This document shows positions 28,443-37,765 of a stretch of DNA of 64,000 nt, piece by piece. Under the pieces are notes generated by a model. The model was given only the letters and a program-made list of their open reading frames with translations, had not been told where the DNA came from and did no database searches. This DNA is from Haladaptatus cibarius D43 (GTDB lineage: Archaea > Halobacteriota > Halobacteria > Halobacteriales > Haladaptataceae): assembly GCF_000710615.1 (NCBI RefSeq), contig NZ_JDTH01000010.1, forward strand, positions 49,851 to 113,850, written 5' to 3'. A program made the position numbers and the translations under genes. Each line of letters opens with the position of its first letter. Positions within the stretch are counted from its first letter, which is position 1.

Positions 28443-29570
28443 ATGCAAAGAGATAAAATTACCCCTGCACGACGAGACGTATTAAAATCGGCTGGAGCGG
28501 CAACTGGTGGCTTAGCCGTCACCGGAATCGCGACGGCAAAACAAAATGACCTCGTTCGAGTAAATATCGGCTACAAGAGCTCTGAAGGCCGAAAGTTTGC
28601 ACTCAACGCATCGAAGTCAGTTCATCGGGACTTCTCCTTCGACGCACTTTCGGTTGAACTCCCAAAACAGGCTCTAGACCGCCTTCGAAGTCGTAGCGAA
28701 CTCCGCTACGTCGAAGAGGATGGAGAAATGCACGCACTCGCGGAAAGTCTACCGTGGGGCGTTGACCGAGTCGATGCTGAACAAGCACAACTCAGCGGAT
28801 ACAACGGAAGCGGTGCGGATATCGCCATCCTCGACACGGGTATCGATCCCAACCATCCAGACCTCTACTCTAACCTTGGTAGTGGTGCCTACTTCACCGG
28901 CTCCAGTTGGTACGATTACAACGGCCACGGCACTCACTGCGCTGGCATTGCAGCAGGCGTGAATAATTCCCAAGGTGTCGTTGGAGTCGCTCCGGGGGCA
29001 ACGTTGCACTCCGTGAAGGTTCTTAGCGATAGTGGGAGTGGCTATAATTCCGATATCGCTGGTGGCATCGAGTATGTTGCCGATCAAGGTTGGGACGTCG
29101 GTAGTATGAGCCTTGGTGGACCATACTCATCCGTTGTAAAGGATGCTTGTACCTACGCCTACAATCGAGGCGTCTACCTCCCCGCGGCTACTGGCAATGA
29201 CGGTTGCTATGACTGTGTTGGATATCCCGCCGCGAACTCCGAGTGTGTTGCAGTGGGATCGACAGACAGCTACGACAACCTCTCTGGTTTCTCGAATACG
29301 GGGCCTGAGGTCGAGCTCGTAGCCCCCGGCAGCAGCGTCTACTCGACGTACTACAACGACACATACACCACTATGTCGGGTACATCGATGGCCACACCGC
29401 ATGTCGCTGGTGCAGCCGGTGTTCTTATGGGTGAACTCGGCTATTCGAACGTGGATGCTCGTAGTACGCTCAATAGTACTGCTGAGGATCTTGGCATGCC
29501 AAACTACCAACAGGGGCATGGCTTGCTTGACGCTGCTGCTGCGGTTGGTGTCAATTCGGGAAATAATTGA
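28443..29570 (+). CDS. Tat-exported subtilisin-like serine protease (short halolysin)
   Basis: This 375-residue S8 peptidase has a Tat-type signal (ARRDVLKSAGAATGGLAVTG), a propeptide-like region, then the catalytic triad in ILDTGIDPNHPD (Asp), NGHGTHCAGIAAG (His) and SGTSMATPHVAGAAG (Ser). It lacks the roughly 120-residue C-terminal extension of classic halolysins such as R4/8p, so it ends just after the catalytic domain. ATG 28443 is preferred because the Tat signal starts there; an ATG at 28395 adds 16 hydrophobic residues. Exported in folded form, it would supply peptides to the two transporters. Confidence 0.88.
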   Translation: MQRDKITPARRDVLKSAGAATGGLAVTGIATAKQNDLVRVNIGYKSSEGRKFALNASKSVHRDFSFDALSVELPKQALDRLRSRSELRYVEEDGEMHALAESLPWGVDRVDAEQAQLSGYNGSGADIAILDTGIDPNHPDLYSNLGSGAYFTGSSWYDYNGHGTHCAGIAAGVNNSQGVVGVAPGATLHSVKVLSDSGSGYNSDIAGGIEYVADQGWDVGSMSLGGPYSSVVKDACTYAYNRGVYLPAATGNDGCYDCVGYPAANSECVAVGSTDSYDNLSGFSNTGPEVELVAPGSSVYSTYYNDTYTTMSGTSMATPHVAGAAGVLMGELGYSNVDARSTLNSTAEDLGMPNYQQGHGLLDAAAAVGVNSGNN

Positions 29571-29735
29571 GAAAGTATTCGTAGCGGTAGAAGCGAGAGC
29601 AGTCCCTATCTCAAAGTCATTTTTATAATTGTGGGTTATCCCCCAGAATCACGTATACCACCACCAAATATAAGGTGGCCCATCTGAAGCATCTACTGAC
29701 GAGAGGTTCGTTGACAATCCCATTAATGGGAGCAA

Positions 29736-30962
29736 ATGAGAACTATGAGTGTATCATTATCTGACATTCAAGAAGCCCGTGATCGAATTAGTGACAAAGC
29801 CGTCGTTCGGGAAACTCCAATCGAGACGAGTCGCTCATTAGAAGAAGAGACCGGTGCTGAAATTCGGTTCAAGATGGAACACCTACAAAAAACTGGCTCA
29901 TTCAAGACGAGGGGTGCATACAACAAGCTCAAACGAATTACCGACTCCGGCTGTGAAGCGACGGAAACAATAGCGGCAAGTGCTGGCAATCACGCCCAAG
30001 GTGTTGCATTCGCAGCAACGAAGACGGGGCTTAGTTCGACGATTGTGATGCCAAAGAATGCACCACAAGCTAAAATAGATGCAACTGCAGATTATGGTGC
30101 TGATGTCAAACTCCATGGACACGACTTTCAGGAGGCGATGGATCATGCACAATCGATTGCGGACGATGACGCCATCTTCGTACATGCCTACGATGATGAA
30201 GACATTGTCGCAGGACAGGGTACTGTTGGCTTGGAAATCCTAGAACAAGTCCCCGAGGTAGACACGGTAATCGTCCCAGTAGGTGGGGGCGGACTGATCG
30301 GTGGTATCGCCACAGCAGTTGGTGAACTTTCCCCCAAAACGCGAATTGTCGGTGTGCAAGCGCACGGTGCAGCCACAGTACCAGAAAGCCTGCAGAAGGG
30401 GGAACCGTGTGCTATTGATGAAGTTCGAACGATAGCTGACGGAATCGCTACCGGCGGCATTTCACGTCTTACTTACGAACTCATCGATGAATATGTCGAT
30501 GAGATCGTTACTGTTTCCGAGACAGAGATAGCTGGAAGTCTTCTCTTCTTACTCGAAAGAACGAAGCAGATGGTTGAGGGGGCGGGTGCGACGACTGTTG
30601 CAGCAGTTCGTAGTGAAAAACTTGATGTACGTGGTGAAACCGTGGTTCCACTACTTTCTGGCGGCAATTTGAGTATGACTGACCTTCAAACAGTTCTGAC
30701 CCACGGACTCACCTATCGAGGTCAGCTCATTCGCCTGAGAGTGCATATTGTCGATGAACCTGGAAAAATGAATCAAATATCGGAGATGATCGCCAATCAC
30801 GGTGCGAACATCCGGGATGTTCGCCATGAGCGCTCGGTTAATGACCTCAATGTTGGAGAAGCGTATCTGCACTTTCGAATAACAACAAGTGGGACTGCCC
30901 ACTCTGATCGGATTGTAGATTCAATACGTAGTTTGGGCTATTCGGTCACTCGTGTTAGCTAA
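29736..30962 (+). CDS. ilvA: Threonine ammonia-lyase with C-terminal ACT domain
   Basis: This 408-residue fold-type II PLP enzyme has the PLP lysine in KTGSFKTRGAYNKL (Lys about residue 56), GNHAQGVAFAA, and the phosphate loop VGGGGLIGGIA. A C-terminal ACT domain (about residues 330-405, starting LIRLRVHIVDEPGK) suggests allosteric control. It deaminates threonine (or serine) to 2-oxobutyrate (pyruvate). ATG 29745 is a possible alternative start 3 codons in. It sits upstream of the glycine cleavage genes, so threonine, serine and glycine catabolism cluster together. Confidence 0.88.
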   Translation: MRTMSVSLSDIQEARDRISDKAVVRETPIETSRSLEEETGAEIRFKMEHLQKTGSFKTRGAYNKLKRITDSGCEATETIAASAGNHAQGVAFAATKTGLSSTIVMPKNAPQAKIDATADYGADVKLHGHDFQEAMDHAQSIADDDAIFVHAYDDEDIVAGQGTVGLEILEQVPEVDTVIVPVGGGGLIGGIATAVGELSPKTRIVGVQAHGAATVPESLQKGEPCAIDEVRTIADGIATGGISRLTYELIDEYVDEIVTVSETEIAGSLLFLLERTKQMVEGAGATTVAAVRSEKLDVRGETVVPLLSGGNLSMTDLQTVLTHGLTYRGQLIRLRVHIVDEPGKMNQISEMIANHGANIRDVRHERSVNDLNVGEAYLHFRITTSGTAHSDRIVDSIRSLGYSVTRVS

Positions 30963-31010
30963 ATCGGACACAAGAGCTTTCAAAGTAGAGTCACATTTTC
31001 ACAGAGAAAA

Positions 31011-31018
31011 TTATTTAT
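31011..31018 (+). promoter_or_regulatory. TATA box for the glycine cleavage operon
   Basis: TTATTTAT lies 24-31 bases before GTG 31042, supporting that leaderless GTG as the start of gcvT and of a gcvT-H-PA-PB transcript. Confidence 0.6.
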
Positions 31019-31041
31019 TCAGCCATCAGAATGAATGAGAT

Positions 31042-32142
31042 GTGTCATCACACAAGCCACCCCTTTATCAGGTACACCAAACTTCGGGAGCGGATTTCAC
31101 CAACTTTGGTGGTTGGGAAATGCCTGTTAAATTTGATAGTATTCGAACAGAACATTCGGCAGTAAGAGACTCTGTCGGGATATTTGATGTCAGTCATATG
31201 AGTGAGGTGACGGTAAGTGGCCCAGACGCTACTGAACTGATGAACCGCTTGACCACAAACGATATCCGGGAGTTGAATCCTGGAGATGCCCACTACTCGT
31301 GTATTCTTAACGACGATGGTGTGATTTTGGATGATACTGTGGTATACCAGTACCCAGATCGAGATGGCTACGTGTTCGTTCCTAACGCTGGCCACGGAGA
31401 GAAAATGGTCAACCGGTGGTCGAAGTTTGCATGGAAACATGGGTTAACAGTGAGCGTTGAAAACAAAACCAGCGAGACCGGATTAGTGGCAGTGCAAGGC
31501 CCGGATGCTGAAGCAAAGGTCGATTCAGTCACAGCAGATCCTGTTATAAATGTATCTGTATTTTCATGTTTCCGAAATGAGATAGCCGGTGTAGAATGTC
31601 TGGTTGCGAGAACGGGCTATACTGGCGAAGATGGGTTCGAAATATTCTTCCCCGCCAATGATTCAGCAGGGGTTTGGAATGCATTCGAAGACATCCAACC
31701 ATGTGGTCTTGGTGCACGGGACACACTCCGCCTTGAGGCGGGTTTGTTGCTCTCGGGACAAGATTTTGATCCAGAAGATGAACCACGAACACCGCTCGAA
31801 GCGGGTCTTAGCTTTGTCGTCGACTTCTCGAAACCAGACTTTGTTGGTCAGCGGGCTTTGCAAGATCTCAAAGAAGGGGGTGTTGATGAGCAAATGGTCG
31901 GACTCAAAATCAAAGACCGTGCAATTGCTCGCCATGGATATTCCATTGTCGATGATGGAATCGAGATTGGGAGGGTAACGAGTGGTACTCTAAGTCCGAC
32001 ATTCGATGTGCCGCTAGCACTAGGCTATATCCAGCCAGAGTATGCCGAGAGAGGGCTGGAAGTTGCAGTCGAGATTCGAGATCGAACCGTTGATGCAACG
32101 ATAGTTAACCAGCGATTCCTAACCTCGCTTAATGCTAACTAA
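31042..32142 (+). CDS. gcvT: Glycine cleavage system T protein (aminomethyltransferase)
   Basis: This 366-residue protein has the GcvT N-terminal FGGWEMPVKF, GIFDVSHMSEV and the RTGYTGEDGFEIFF motif, plus the C-terminal barrel domain. The start is a GTG supported by the TATA box. T protein transfers the methylene group from aminomethyl-lipoyl-H protein to tetrahydrofolate (or its archaeal counterpart) and releases ammonia. It is the first gene of a tight four-gene operon. Confidence 0.93.
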   Translation: MSSHKPPLYQVHQTSGADFTNFGGWEMPVKFDSIRTEHSAVRDSVGIFDVSHMSEVTVSGPDATELMNRLTTNDIRELNPGDAHYSCILNDDGVILDDTVVYQYPDRDGYVFVPNAGHGEKMVNRWSKFAWKHGLTVSVENKTSETGLVAVQGPDAEAKVDSVTADPVINVSVFSCFRNEIAGVECLVARTGYTGEDGFEIFFPANDSAGVWNAFEDIQPCGLGARDTLRLEAGLLLSGQDFDPEDEPRTPLEAGLSFVVDFSKPDFVGQRALQDLKEGGVDEQMVGLKIKDRAIARHGYSIVDDGIEIGRVTSGTLSPTFDVPLALGYIQPEYAERGLEVAVEIRDRTVDATIVNQRFLTSLNAN

Positions 32143-32157
32143 CCGGAGCTAGAACCA

Positions 32158-32526
32158 ATGTCATTCAAAGTTCCAAATAACCTCCATTACACTGTATCGC
32201 ACGAGTGGGTAGAGAGACGAGATGAAGTCATTCGAGTTGGTATTACTGACTTCGCTCAAGACGAATTAGGAGATATTGTTTTTGTAGAGTTACCCGAACA
32301 AGGAGCGGCGTTCAAAGAAGGTGAAGAAATTGGCGTGATAGAAAGTATCAAGGCTGTTTCGGATATATACGCCCCTGTATCCGGGGAAATCGTTACTGTG
32401 AATGAAACTGTCCTCAATGAGCCAGAGTACATCAATGATGAACCATACCAACGTGGATGGATGATCGAAATGGTGGCTGATGACGACCTAGAGCACCTCC
32501 TCACTCCAACAGAATATCGTGGATGA
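32158..32526 (+). CDS. gcvH: Glycine cleavage system H protein (lipoyl carrier)
   Basis: This 122-residue protein has the lipoylated Lys in VIESIKAVSDIYAPVSGE (about residue 64), within a complete H-protein fold (HEWVERRDEVIRVGITDFAQ). It shuttles the aminomethyl group between P and T proteins. It starts 15 bases after gcvT. A lipoyl attachment system is needed but none is seen in the window. Confidence 0.95.
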   Translation: MSFKVPNNLHYTVSHEWVERRDEVIRVGITDFAQDELGDIVFVELPEQGAAFKEGEEIGVIESIKAVSDIYAPVSGEIVTVNETVLNEPEYINDEPYQRGWMIEMVADDDLEHLLTPTEYRG

Positions 32527-32538
32527 AATTTAACCAAC

Positions 32539-33906
32539 ATGACTAACCAATTTGACCAAACCAACACTGAAAAGATAAATAACTGCACCGGAAGTCCATT
32601 TACTCCACACACCAAAGCGGATGTTCGGGAGATGCTAGACACAATCGGCTCCGAAAATGTTGAAGAGCTATTTGACATCCCCGAGTCGATTCGCTTCGAC
32701 GATCGACTAAATATCACCGTCGCGTCGGAACAGCAGGTCACAGCGCAGTTAGCACAAACGCTAACGCAGAATTCCGCTCAAACTGAGTTCCTTGGCCGGG
32801 GACATTACTCTCATTATGTTCCTTCAATTGTTGACCACATCTCACTCCGCTCTGAATTCCTCACCTCATACACTCAGTACCAACCAGAAATCACACAGGG
32901 GTTTCTTCAGGCCCTTTTTGAATACCAATCGTTGCTTGTCGAACTCACTGGCTTGAACGTCGCAAACTGCTCTATGTACGATGCTGCAACGGCACTTGGA
33001 GAAGCAGCTACTCTCGCTGCCCGCGTTCGTCAAGTTAGTGGGTCTCGGATTCTCGTTCCGGATTATTTACGCACTGAACGGCGTGCTGTGCTCGAGAACT
33101 ACGTAATCGGAACTAATCTCACTGTTGAAGCGTTCGCAACCAAAAATGGGCAAACTACCCCGGAGGTACTTGACCGTGCTCTTGATGACGACGTTGTGAT
33201 GGTCTACCTTGAAAATCCGACAACTGAAGGCGTTATCGAGGAGCATCTTGATGAACTTGGGTCACTAATCGAAAAGCAGGATTCACTGTTTTGCCTTGGT
33301 TCGGACTTAGTGGCACTGTCGTTATTACAAACTCCCGCTTCCGTTGGTGCTGACGTAGTTGTTGGTGATGCGAGCGTTCTCGGACTTCCAACCGCGTATG
33401 GTATGGGACTTGGGATATTCGCTTGTCGTGACGACTACATTCGTCAAGTTCCGGGACGGTTAGTTGGTGCGTCGGAAGATGCTCATGGGGAGCGAACATT
33501 TACGCTAACACTCCAAACACGTGAACAGCATATTCGTCGGGAGCGAGCAACGAGTAATATCTGCACAAACCAAGCCTGGGTCGCCCTTCGGACAGCAATT
33601 CACGCTGCATACCTTGGCCCGTCTGGCCTCATTTCGTTGGCGAAGAAATGTCACCAACTCCCTGAGAAAGTCGCTACAGTGCTTGATGAAATCGACGGCA
33701 TTTCTGCGCCGATTCGTGACTGCCATCATTTTCGGGAGTTTAAGGCATCCGTTGAGTCCGATGCACATCTACTAGCGGATGAATTGATGGCGGACGGTTT
33801 TGCGATTCATGCACTTAATGCCGATGTGATTCAAATTTGCGTGACCGAAGCAAATGAACGTCATGTAGATGATTTGGCGCAATCAATCACGGAGGTGCTC
33901 GAATAA
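32539..33906 (+). CDS. gcvPA: Glycine cleavage system P protein, subunit 1
   Basis: This 455-residue GcvPA has FLGRGHYSHYVPSIVDHISLRSEF and YTQYQPEITQGFLQALFEYQSLL near the N-terminal part, and GLPTAYGMGLGIFACRDDYIRQVPGRLVG later. With subunit 2 it forms the PLP-dependent decarboxylase of the archaeal/clostridial two-subunit type. Its stop overlaps the subunit 2 start by one base (TAATG), so expression is coupled. Confidence 0.93.
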   Translation: MTNQFDQTNTEKINNCTGSPFTPHTKADVREMLDTIGSENVEELFDIPESIRFDDRLNITVASEQQVTAQLAQTLTQNSAQTEFLGRGHYSHYVPSIVDHISLRSEFLTSYTQYQPEITQGFLQALFEYQSLLVELTGLNVANCSMYDAATALGEAATLAARVRQVSGSRILVPDYLRTERRAVLENYVIGTNLTVEAFATKNGQTTPEVLDRALDDDVVMVYLENPTTEGVIEEHLDELGSLIEKQDSLFCLGSDLVALSLLQTPASVGADVVVGDASVLGLPTAYGMGLGIFACRDDYIRQVPGRLVGASEDAHGERTFTLTLQTREQHIRRERATSNICTNQAWVALRTAIHAAYLGPSGLISLAKKCHQLPEKVATVLDEIDGISAPIRDCHHFREFKASVESDAHLLADELMADGFAIHALNADVIQICVTEANERHVDDLAQSITEVLE

Positions 33907-35333
33907 TGCAACTGTTTAATCAGACGATATGGAACGATTCTGAGTCCGACGGATATGAGCCACTACTCTCGGAAAAAGGACTGATAGATGTCGAAGTTGG
34001 TGAAACTGACCTTCCCGATGATCTCACGCGAGATACGCTTCAACTGCCTAAACTCTCTGAACCAGAACTCGCGCGGCACTATACCCGACTCTCACAGATG
34101 AACTATGGCATCGATAATGGCCCGTACCCACTCGGTTCTTGTACTATGAAGTACAATCCAAAATTCACCGAGGACATCGCTGCACTTCCTGCAACTGCAG
34201 TCCATCCAGATCGTGATTCTGTGAGTGTTCAGGGAACTCTCGAAGTGTATTCAACATTGCAAGAATATCTCGGACAGATCGGCGGTATGGATGCAGTAAC
34301 ACTGCAGCCGCCCGCAGGTGCCGCAGGTGAGTTCACAGGGATTCTTATCGCAGAATCACTTCACGAATCGAATGATGAATCAAAGCAACGAAACGAGGTC
34401 ATCGTCCCCTCCAGTGCACACGGCACTAATTTTGCGAGTGCGGCGATGGCTGGATATGAAGTTGTTGAATTGCCAGCTGATTCTGACGGACGAGTCGATC
34501 TTGATGCACTCTCGGCTGCTGTGGGTGACTCAACTGCCGCACTCATGCTTACGAATCCGAACACTCTCGGACTATTTGAACGAAATATCGAGGAAATTGC
34601 GGATATCGTCCATGAGGCTGGCGGGCTACTCTACTACGACGGTGCAAATTTGAATGCACTTCTTGGACGTGCCCGCCCAGGAGATATGGGATTCGATATT
34701 ATGCACTATAACGTGCATAAGACGTTTGCTACGCCACACGGCGGCGGTGGTCCCGGCGCGGGACCAATCGGTGTGAAGCAGGAGTTGAAACAGTTCCTCC
34801 CCACGCCGCAGGTTCGTGAAACGGATGACGGATATGAACTGTTTGAACCTGACCAGACCATTGGCAAAGTTCATGGGGCGATGGGGAACTGGTTAGTACT
34901 GCTCAAAGCCTACGCTTATATTAGCAGGTTGGGTAATGAAGGACTACGAGATACAAGCGCAAAAGCAGTACTCAACGCCAATTATCTCGCCTCACAGCTT
35001 GATCTTGAAATTCCGTTTCGGCCTTTCCATCATGAATTCGTTGCAAGCGCAGGCGAGCAGGACGCTGCCGACTTTGCGAAGCGAATGTTAGATTACGGTG
35101 TTCATCCACCGACGACAAAGTGGCCAGAAACCGTCCCGGAAGCACTTATGACCGAACCGACTGAAGCAGAGAGTAAGAAAACCCTTGAACAGTTGGCAAC
35201 TGCATTTAACGCAGTCAGCAACGAGGAATTCGAGGCGCTGGAACAAGCACCAAATAGAACCTCTGCCCAGCGAATTGATCAGACTAGCGCCGCGCGAAAT
35301 CCTCAACTTTCCTGGCAGCACTTGGACGAGTGA
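33906..35333 (+). CDS. gcvPB: Glycine cleavage system P protein, subunit 2 (PLP-binding)
   Basis: This 475-residue subunit carries the PLP lysine in DIMHYNVHKTFATPHGGGGP (Lys near residue 272) and the conserved GSCTMKYNPKF. It decarboxylates glycine and hands the aminomethyl group to the lipoyl arm of GcvH. It is the last gene of the operon; the downstream UPF0126 gene is convergent. The L protein (lipoamide dehydrogenase) is not in the window and is presumably shared with other complexes. Confidence 0.93.
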   Translation: MQLFNQTIWNDSESDGYEPLLSEKGLIDVEVGETDLPDDLTRDTLQLPKLSEPELARHYTRLSQMNYGIDNGPYPLGSCTMKYNPKFTEDIAALPATAVHPDRDSVSVQGTLEVYSTLQEYLGQIGGMDAVTLQPPAGAAGEFTGILIAESLHESNDESKQRNEVIVPSSAHGTNFASAAMAGYEVVELPADSDGRVDLDALSAAVGDSTAALMLTNPNTLGLFERNIEEIADIVHEAGGLLYYDGANLNALLGRARPGDMGFDIMHYNVHKTFATPHGGGGPGAGPIGVKQELKQFLPTPQVRETDDGYELFEPDQTIGKVHGAMGNWLVLLKAYAYISRLGNEGLRDTSAKAVLNANYLASQLDLEIPFRPFHHEFVASAGEQDAADFAKRMLDYGVHPPTTKWPETVPEALMTEPTEAESKKTLEQLATAFNAVSNEEFEALEQAPNRTSAQRIDQTSAARNPQLSWQHLDE

Positions 35334-35454
35334 CTACCTGAACGATGGAATAATATGGAAAATTGACCGGCACTTCATGTACATCGAGTTGACTGAGCAT
35401 TGCTATCGTAATTTCATCCACCAAGGGTGCAATTCCTTTATGGGCGAGAGACAT

Positions 35455-36111
35455 CTAGCTACGTTTAGAGAGTTGTTCCGAATCGCCTCGAGAGATACCG
35501 GTAATCGTTGGAAGTTGCCAATCTCGGTAAATCGCAGTCACCCGAATCGAGAGAACAGTCGCAGTGCAAATCAGTGCGCTGAAACTGCTGAGTGGTTCGG
35601 TTACAGAAACGATCCAATATACCGCTCCTCCGATAAGCGCGCATGTTGCATAGATATCTTCAACAAGAACAAACGGAGTTTGGTCGAGAAGAATATCTGC
35701 GAGTACACCTCCCCCAACGGCATTCACAAGTGCGAGTCCTGCGACACCGAACACAGAAAGTCCGGTTTCAGTCGCTACAATCGCACCCGTCGTAGCAAAC
35801 GCAGCGAGACCGAGCGCATCAGCAAGCAGAACGATTGGATGGCGATCAGCTTTGTTAACGAAATTAGCAGCATAAATTGCGAGTCCAACACCTAACAAGG
35901 AGACGGTAACGTCTCCTGCAGACTGAAGTGAAATTGGAACCCGGTTCACAAGGACGTCACGAGTTGTCCCACCACCTAACGCGGTCATTATTCCAACGAC
36001 TGCAACACCGAACGGGTCGAATCCCTTTCGAATGGCCTTCATCCCACCAACAAAGGCAAATGCGATCAATCCAAGAATATTCACGACAACGAATGGATCA
36101 ACCGGTATCAT
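35455..36111 (-). CDS. UPF0126/TRIC-like membrane protein (Pfam glycine transporter family)
   Basis: This 218-residue protein has two repeats of three membrane helices each, with GGGTTRDVLVNRVP in the first and GGGVLADILLDQTP in the second, the hallmark of the UPF0126/YadS/TRIC fold. Pfam calls the domain a glycine transporter, but members also form cation channels, so its substrate is uncertain. It overlaps the upstream winged-helix gene by 4 bases and converges on the glycine cleavage operon. That position makes glycine transport an appealing inference. Confidence 0.8.
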   Translation of the reverse strand: MIPVDPFVVVNILGLIAFAFVGGMKAIRKGFDPFGVAVVGIMTALGGGTTRDVLVNRVPISLQSAGDVTVSLLGVGLAIYAANFVNKADRHPIVLLADALGLAAFATTGAIVATETGLSVFGVAGLALVNAVGGGVLADILLDQTPFVLVEDIYATCALIGGAVYWIVSVTEPLSSFSALICTATVLSIRVTAIYRDWQLPTITGISRGDSEQLSKRS

Positions 36112-36368
36112 ACTATAGTAGTCTCCTGCTCTCTTTTTTCGTCTGCTAATCTGTATTTCCGTCTACGAGCGTCCCCAAGGACATAGACTTGTTCGACGAC
36201 ACCAAGTGAACGAAGACCTTGGGTCGCATATCGAACTGTGCGCTCACTTAATAACGTCTTTTCTGCTAACTCCGTCGTATCTGCTTCTTCCTCCTGAATA
36301 ATGGTCAGATAAACTAGCTTCTCGCTGGGTGAGCAATCAATAACTAGTTCTTTTTTCGGCCATTCCAT
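36108..36368 (-). CDS. Winged-helix DNA-binding protein (MarR/TrmB-like)
   Basis: This 86-residue winged helix has a clear helix-turn-helix in ADTTELAEKTLLSERTVRYATQGLRSLGV and a basic wing (GDARRRKYRLADEK). It is translationally coupled (4-base overlap) to the UPF0126 gene and probably controls that operon and perhaps the glycine cleavage genes. It is the only obvious local regulator in the catabolic island. Confidence 0.75.
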   Translation of the reverse strand: MEWPKKELVIDCSPSEKLVYLTIIQEEEADTTELAEKTLLSERTVRYATQGLRSLGVVEQVYVLGDARRRKYRLADEKREQETTIV

Positions 36369-36370
36369 CT

Positions 36371-36772
36371 CTATACTCCTCTATCCTTAATAACTATTCT
36401 TTCTAACATTGGGTTATTAATTTCAATTAGAATATTATTCTGAATGGATCGAACCAGTCGATAGAAGACTGTTCCATAGAGAAGCGATGACTTCCAATTA
36501 CCAGCGCTGACGCCAGTGAGCCCTGTCAAGAGACTATCGCACGTGGATATGCCATCTAATACGATATTCGTCACATCGCCACTTTGTACGCATTGTTCTC
36601 CACAATCAATAGGTTTGGTCTTTCTAGTAGTTTGCTTACTCTTACGACTGTGTACTCCCTTTGGTTTCGATAGTTTGATTGTAGGTTCTGTTCTTTTCCT
36701 GTTTCTGTCTGACCCGACGGTATCGACTATGGAAGTTACCGTGGAAATATCGATGCTTTGTACTCTTCTCAT
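36371..36772 (-). CDS. Hypothetical 133-residue protein or remnant upstream of the winged-helix gene
   Basis: A minus-strand frame whose TAG at 36371-36373 lies 2 bases before the winged-helix start. The N-terminal half is Thr/Lys-rich; the C-terminal half (residues 65-133) reads like a folded domain but is not recognised. The tight spacing suggests an operon; the odd composition suggests partial decay. A plus-strand frame over the same bases (36516-36824) has no better claim. Confidence 0.3.
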   Translation of the reverse strand: MRRVQSIDISTVTSIVDTVGSDRNRKRTEPTIKLSKPKGVHSRKSKQTTRKTKPIDCGEQCVQSGDVTNIVLDGISTCDSLLTGLTGVSAGNWKSSLLYGTVFYRLVRSIQNNILIEINNPMLERIVIKDRGV

Positions 36773-36967
36773 TTGTGTGTGGCCTGTTATCAGAGGTGAG
36801 TATCTTCGGGCATTTATATCTTAATGTAGCGATTATGGCCATATTTTGAATTTTACTCCAAAATATTGCGAGAGGTGGCGATATAGAGCTGACGAATGTG
36901 ACGCTCTTTGATTGCGAATGATTGCAACGCATCTCAGCTGATAAAATAAATGCAATAATTATTGGTT

Positions 36968-37744
36968 TTAAATCTCAGTCACGCGCTCATACTGTTCACT
37001 GAGGGCCGCGGCGTCCTCCGGTAATAGAGCAGCGACAAGAAACCCAGCATACTCGCTGAAATATTCGACAAGTACCGCAATCCGGTCTGAATCGATCGCT
37101 TCGAGCGAGTCTAACAAAATAAATGGAACAAAGTCATACACATTGTGCACAAGGTAGCCAGACAATGCAAAAATGAGGCCCGTGACTTCTCGTTCACTCT
37201 CGCTGAGATGATCAATTGTATCCTCGTAGGTGGTTCCCGAATCAGTACTTCGGATCACATGTAGATTGAATACGCTTTTCGTGACTTTCCGCCGTCCTTC
37301 ACGAACGTCCTGTTCAGTACGATCGATCCAGATGCGATCTAGGTTGTCGTAATCGAAGATGTTGAAGACTGTCTCCATATGTTCGTTAAATTGCTCGACC
37401 GCATTTGCTTCGATTTGATCGATACGCGTCCGGAGGTTCGCAAGTTCTTCTTGAATCGCTTTTCGTCGCGCTTCGAGTTGCTCCTGTTCGGCAACTTGTG
37501 ACTCGATGGACGCGATTTCTTCTTCTACGCTTCCCAGGTTTGATTCTACTTGCCCAAGCTCAAACTCTATTTTGTTTGCTTCTTTGTGGAGATCCAATAC
37601 GTCGCTATACTCCTCCTGTTCGAGAGCTTCGACCTCGTCTTCGAGATCTTCGATTTTATCTGTGAGGCCTCCTCGGGTTTCTCGAAGGTCTTTGATTCGA
37701 TTTTTTCGTTCTCTGTATGAAGTAGATAGGAAGTTACGAATCAC
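36968..37744 (-). pseudogene. Archaea-specific SMC/Rad50-related ATPase, N-terminal half deleted
   Basis: A 258-residue fragment. It opens in a coiled coil (about residues 10-125 with heptad-like Glu/Leu/Arg repeats) and ends with an ABC-type C-terminal half: LSESEREVTGLIFALSG (signature-like) and FVPFILLDSLEAIDSDRI (Walker B and D-loop). No Walker A P-loop or N-terminal globular domain is present; intact relatives are about 650 residues. The 5' end abuts the end of a symporter gene 21 bases away, so the missing half was probably lost at a rearrangement junction. Confidence 0.7.
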
Positions 37745-37765
37745 AGACGAGTAAGTTAAGATTGG

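Noticed and set aside
36516..36824. Plus-strand 102-codon hydrophobic frame
   Set aside because: No start signal, no family and overlap with a minus-strand frame that is better placed next to a real gene.
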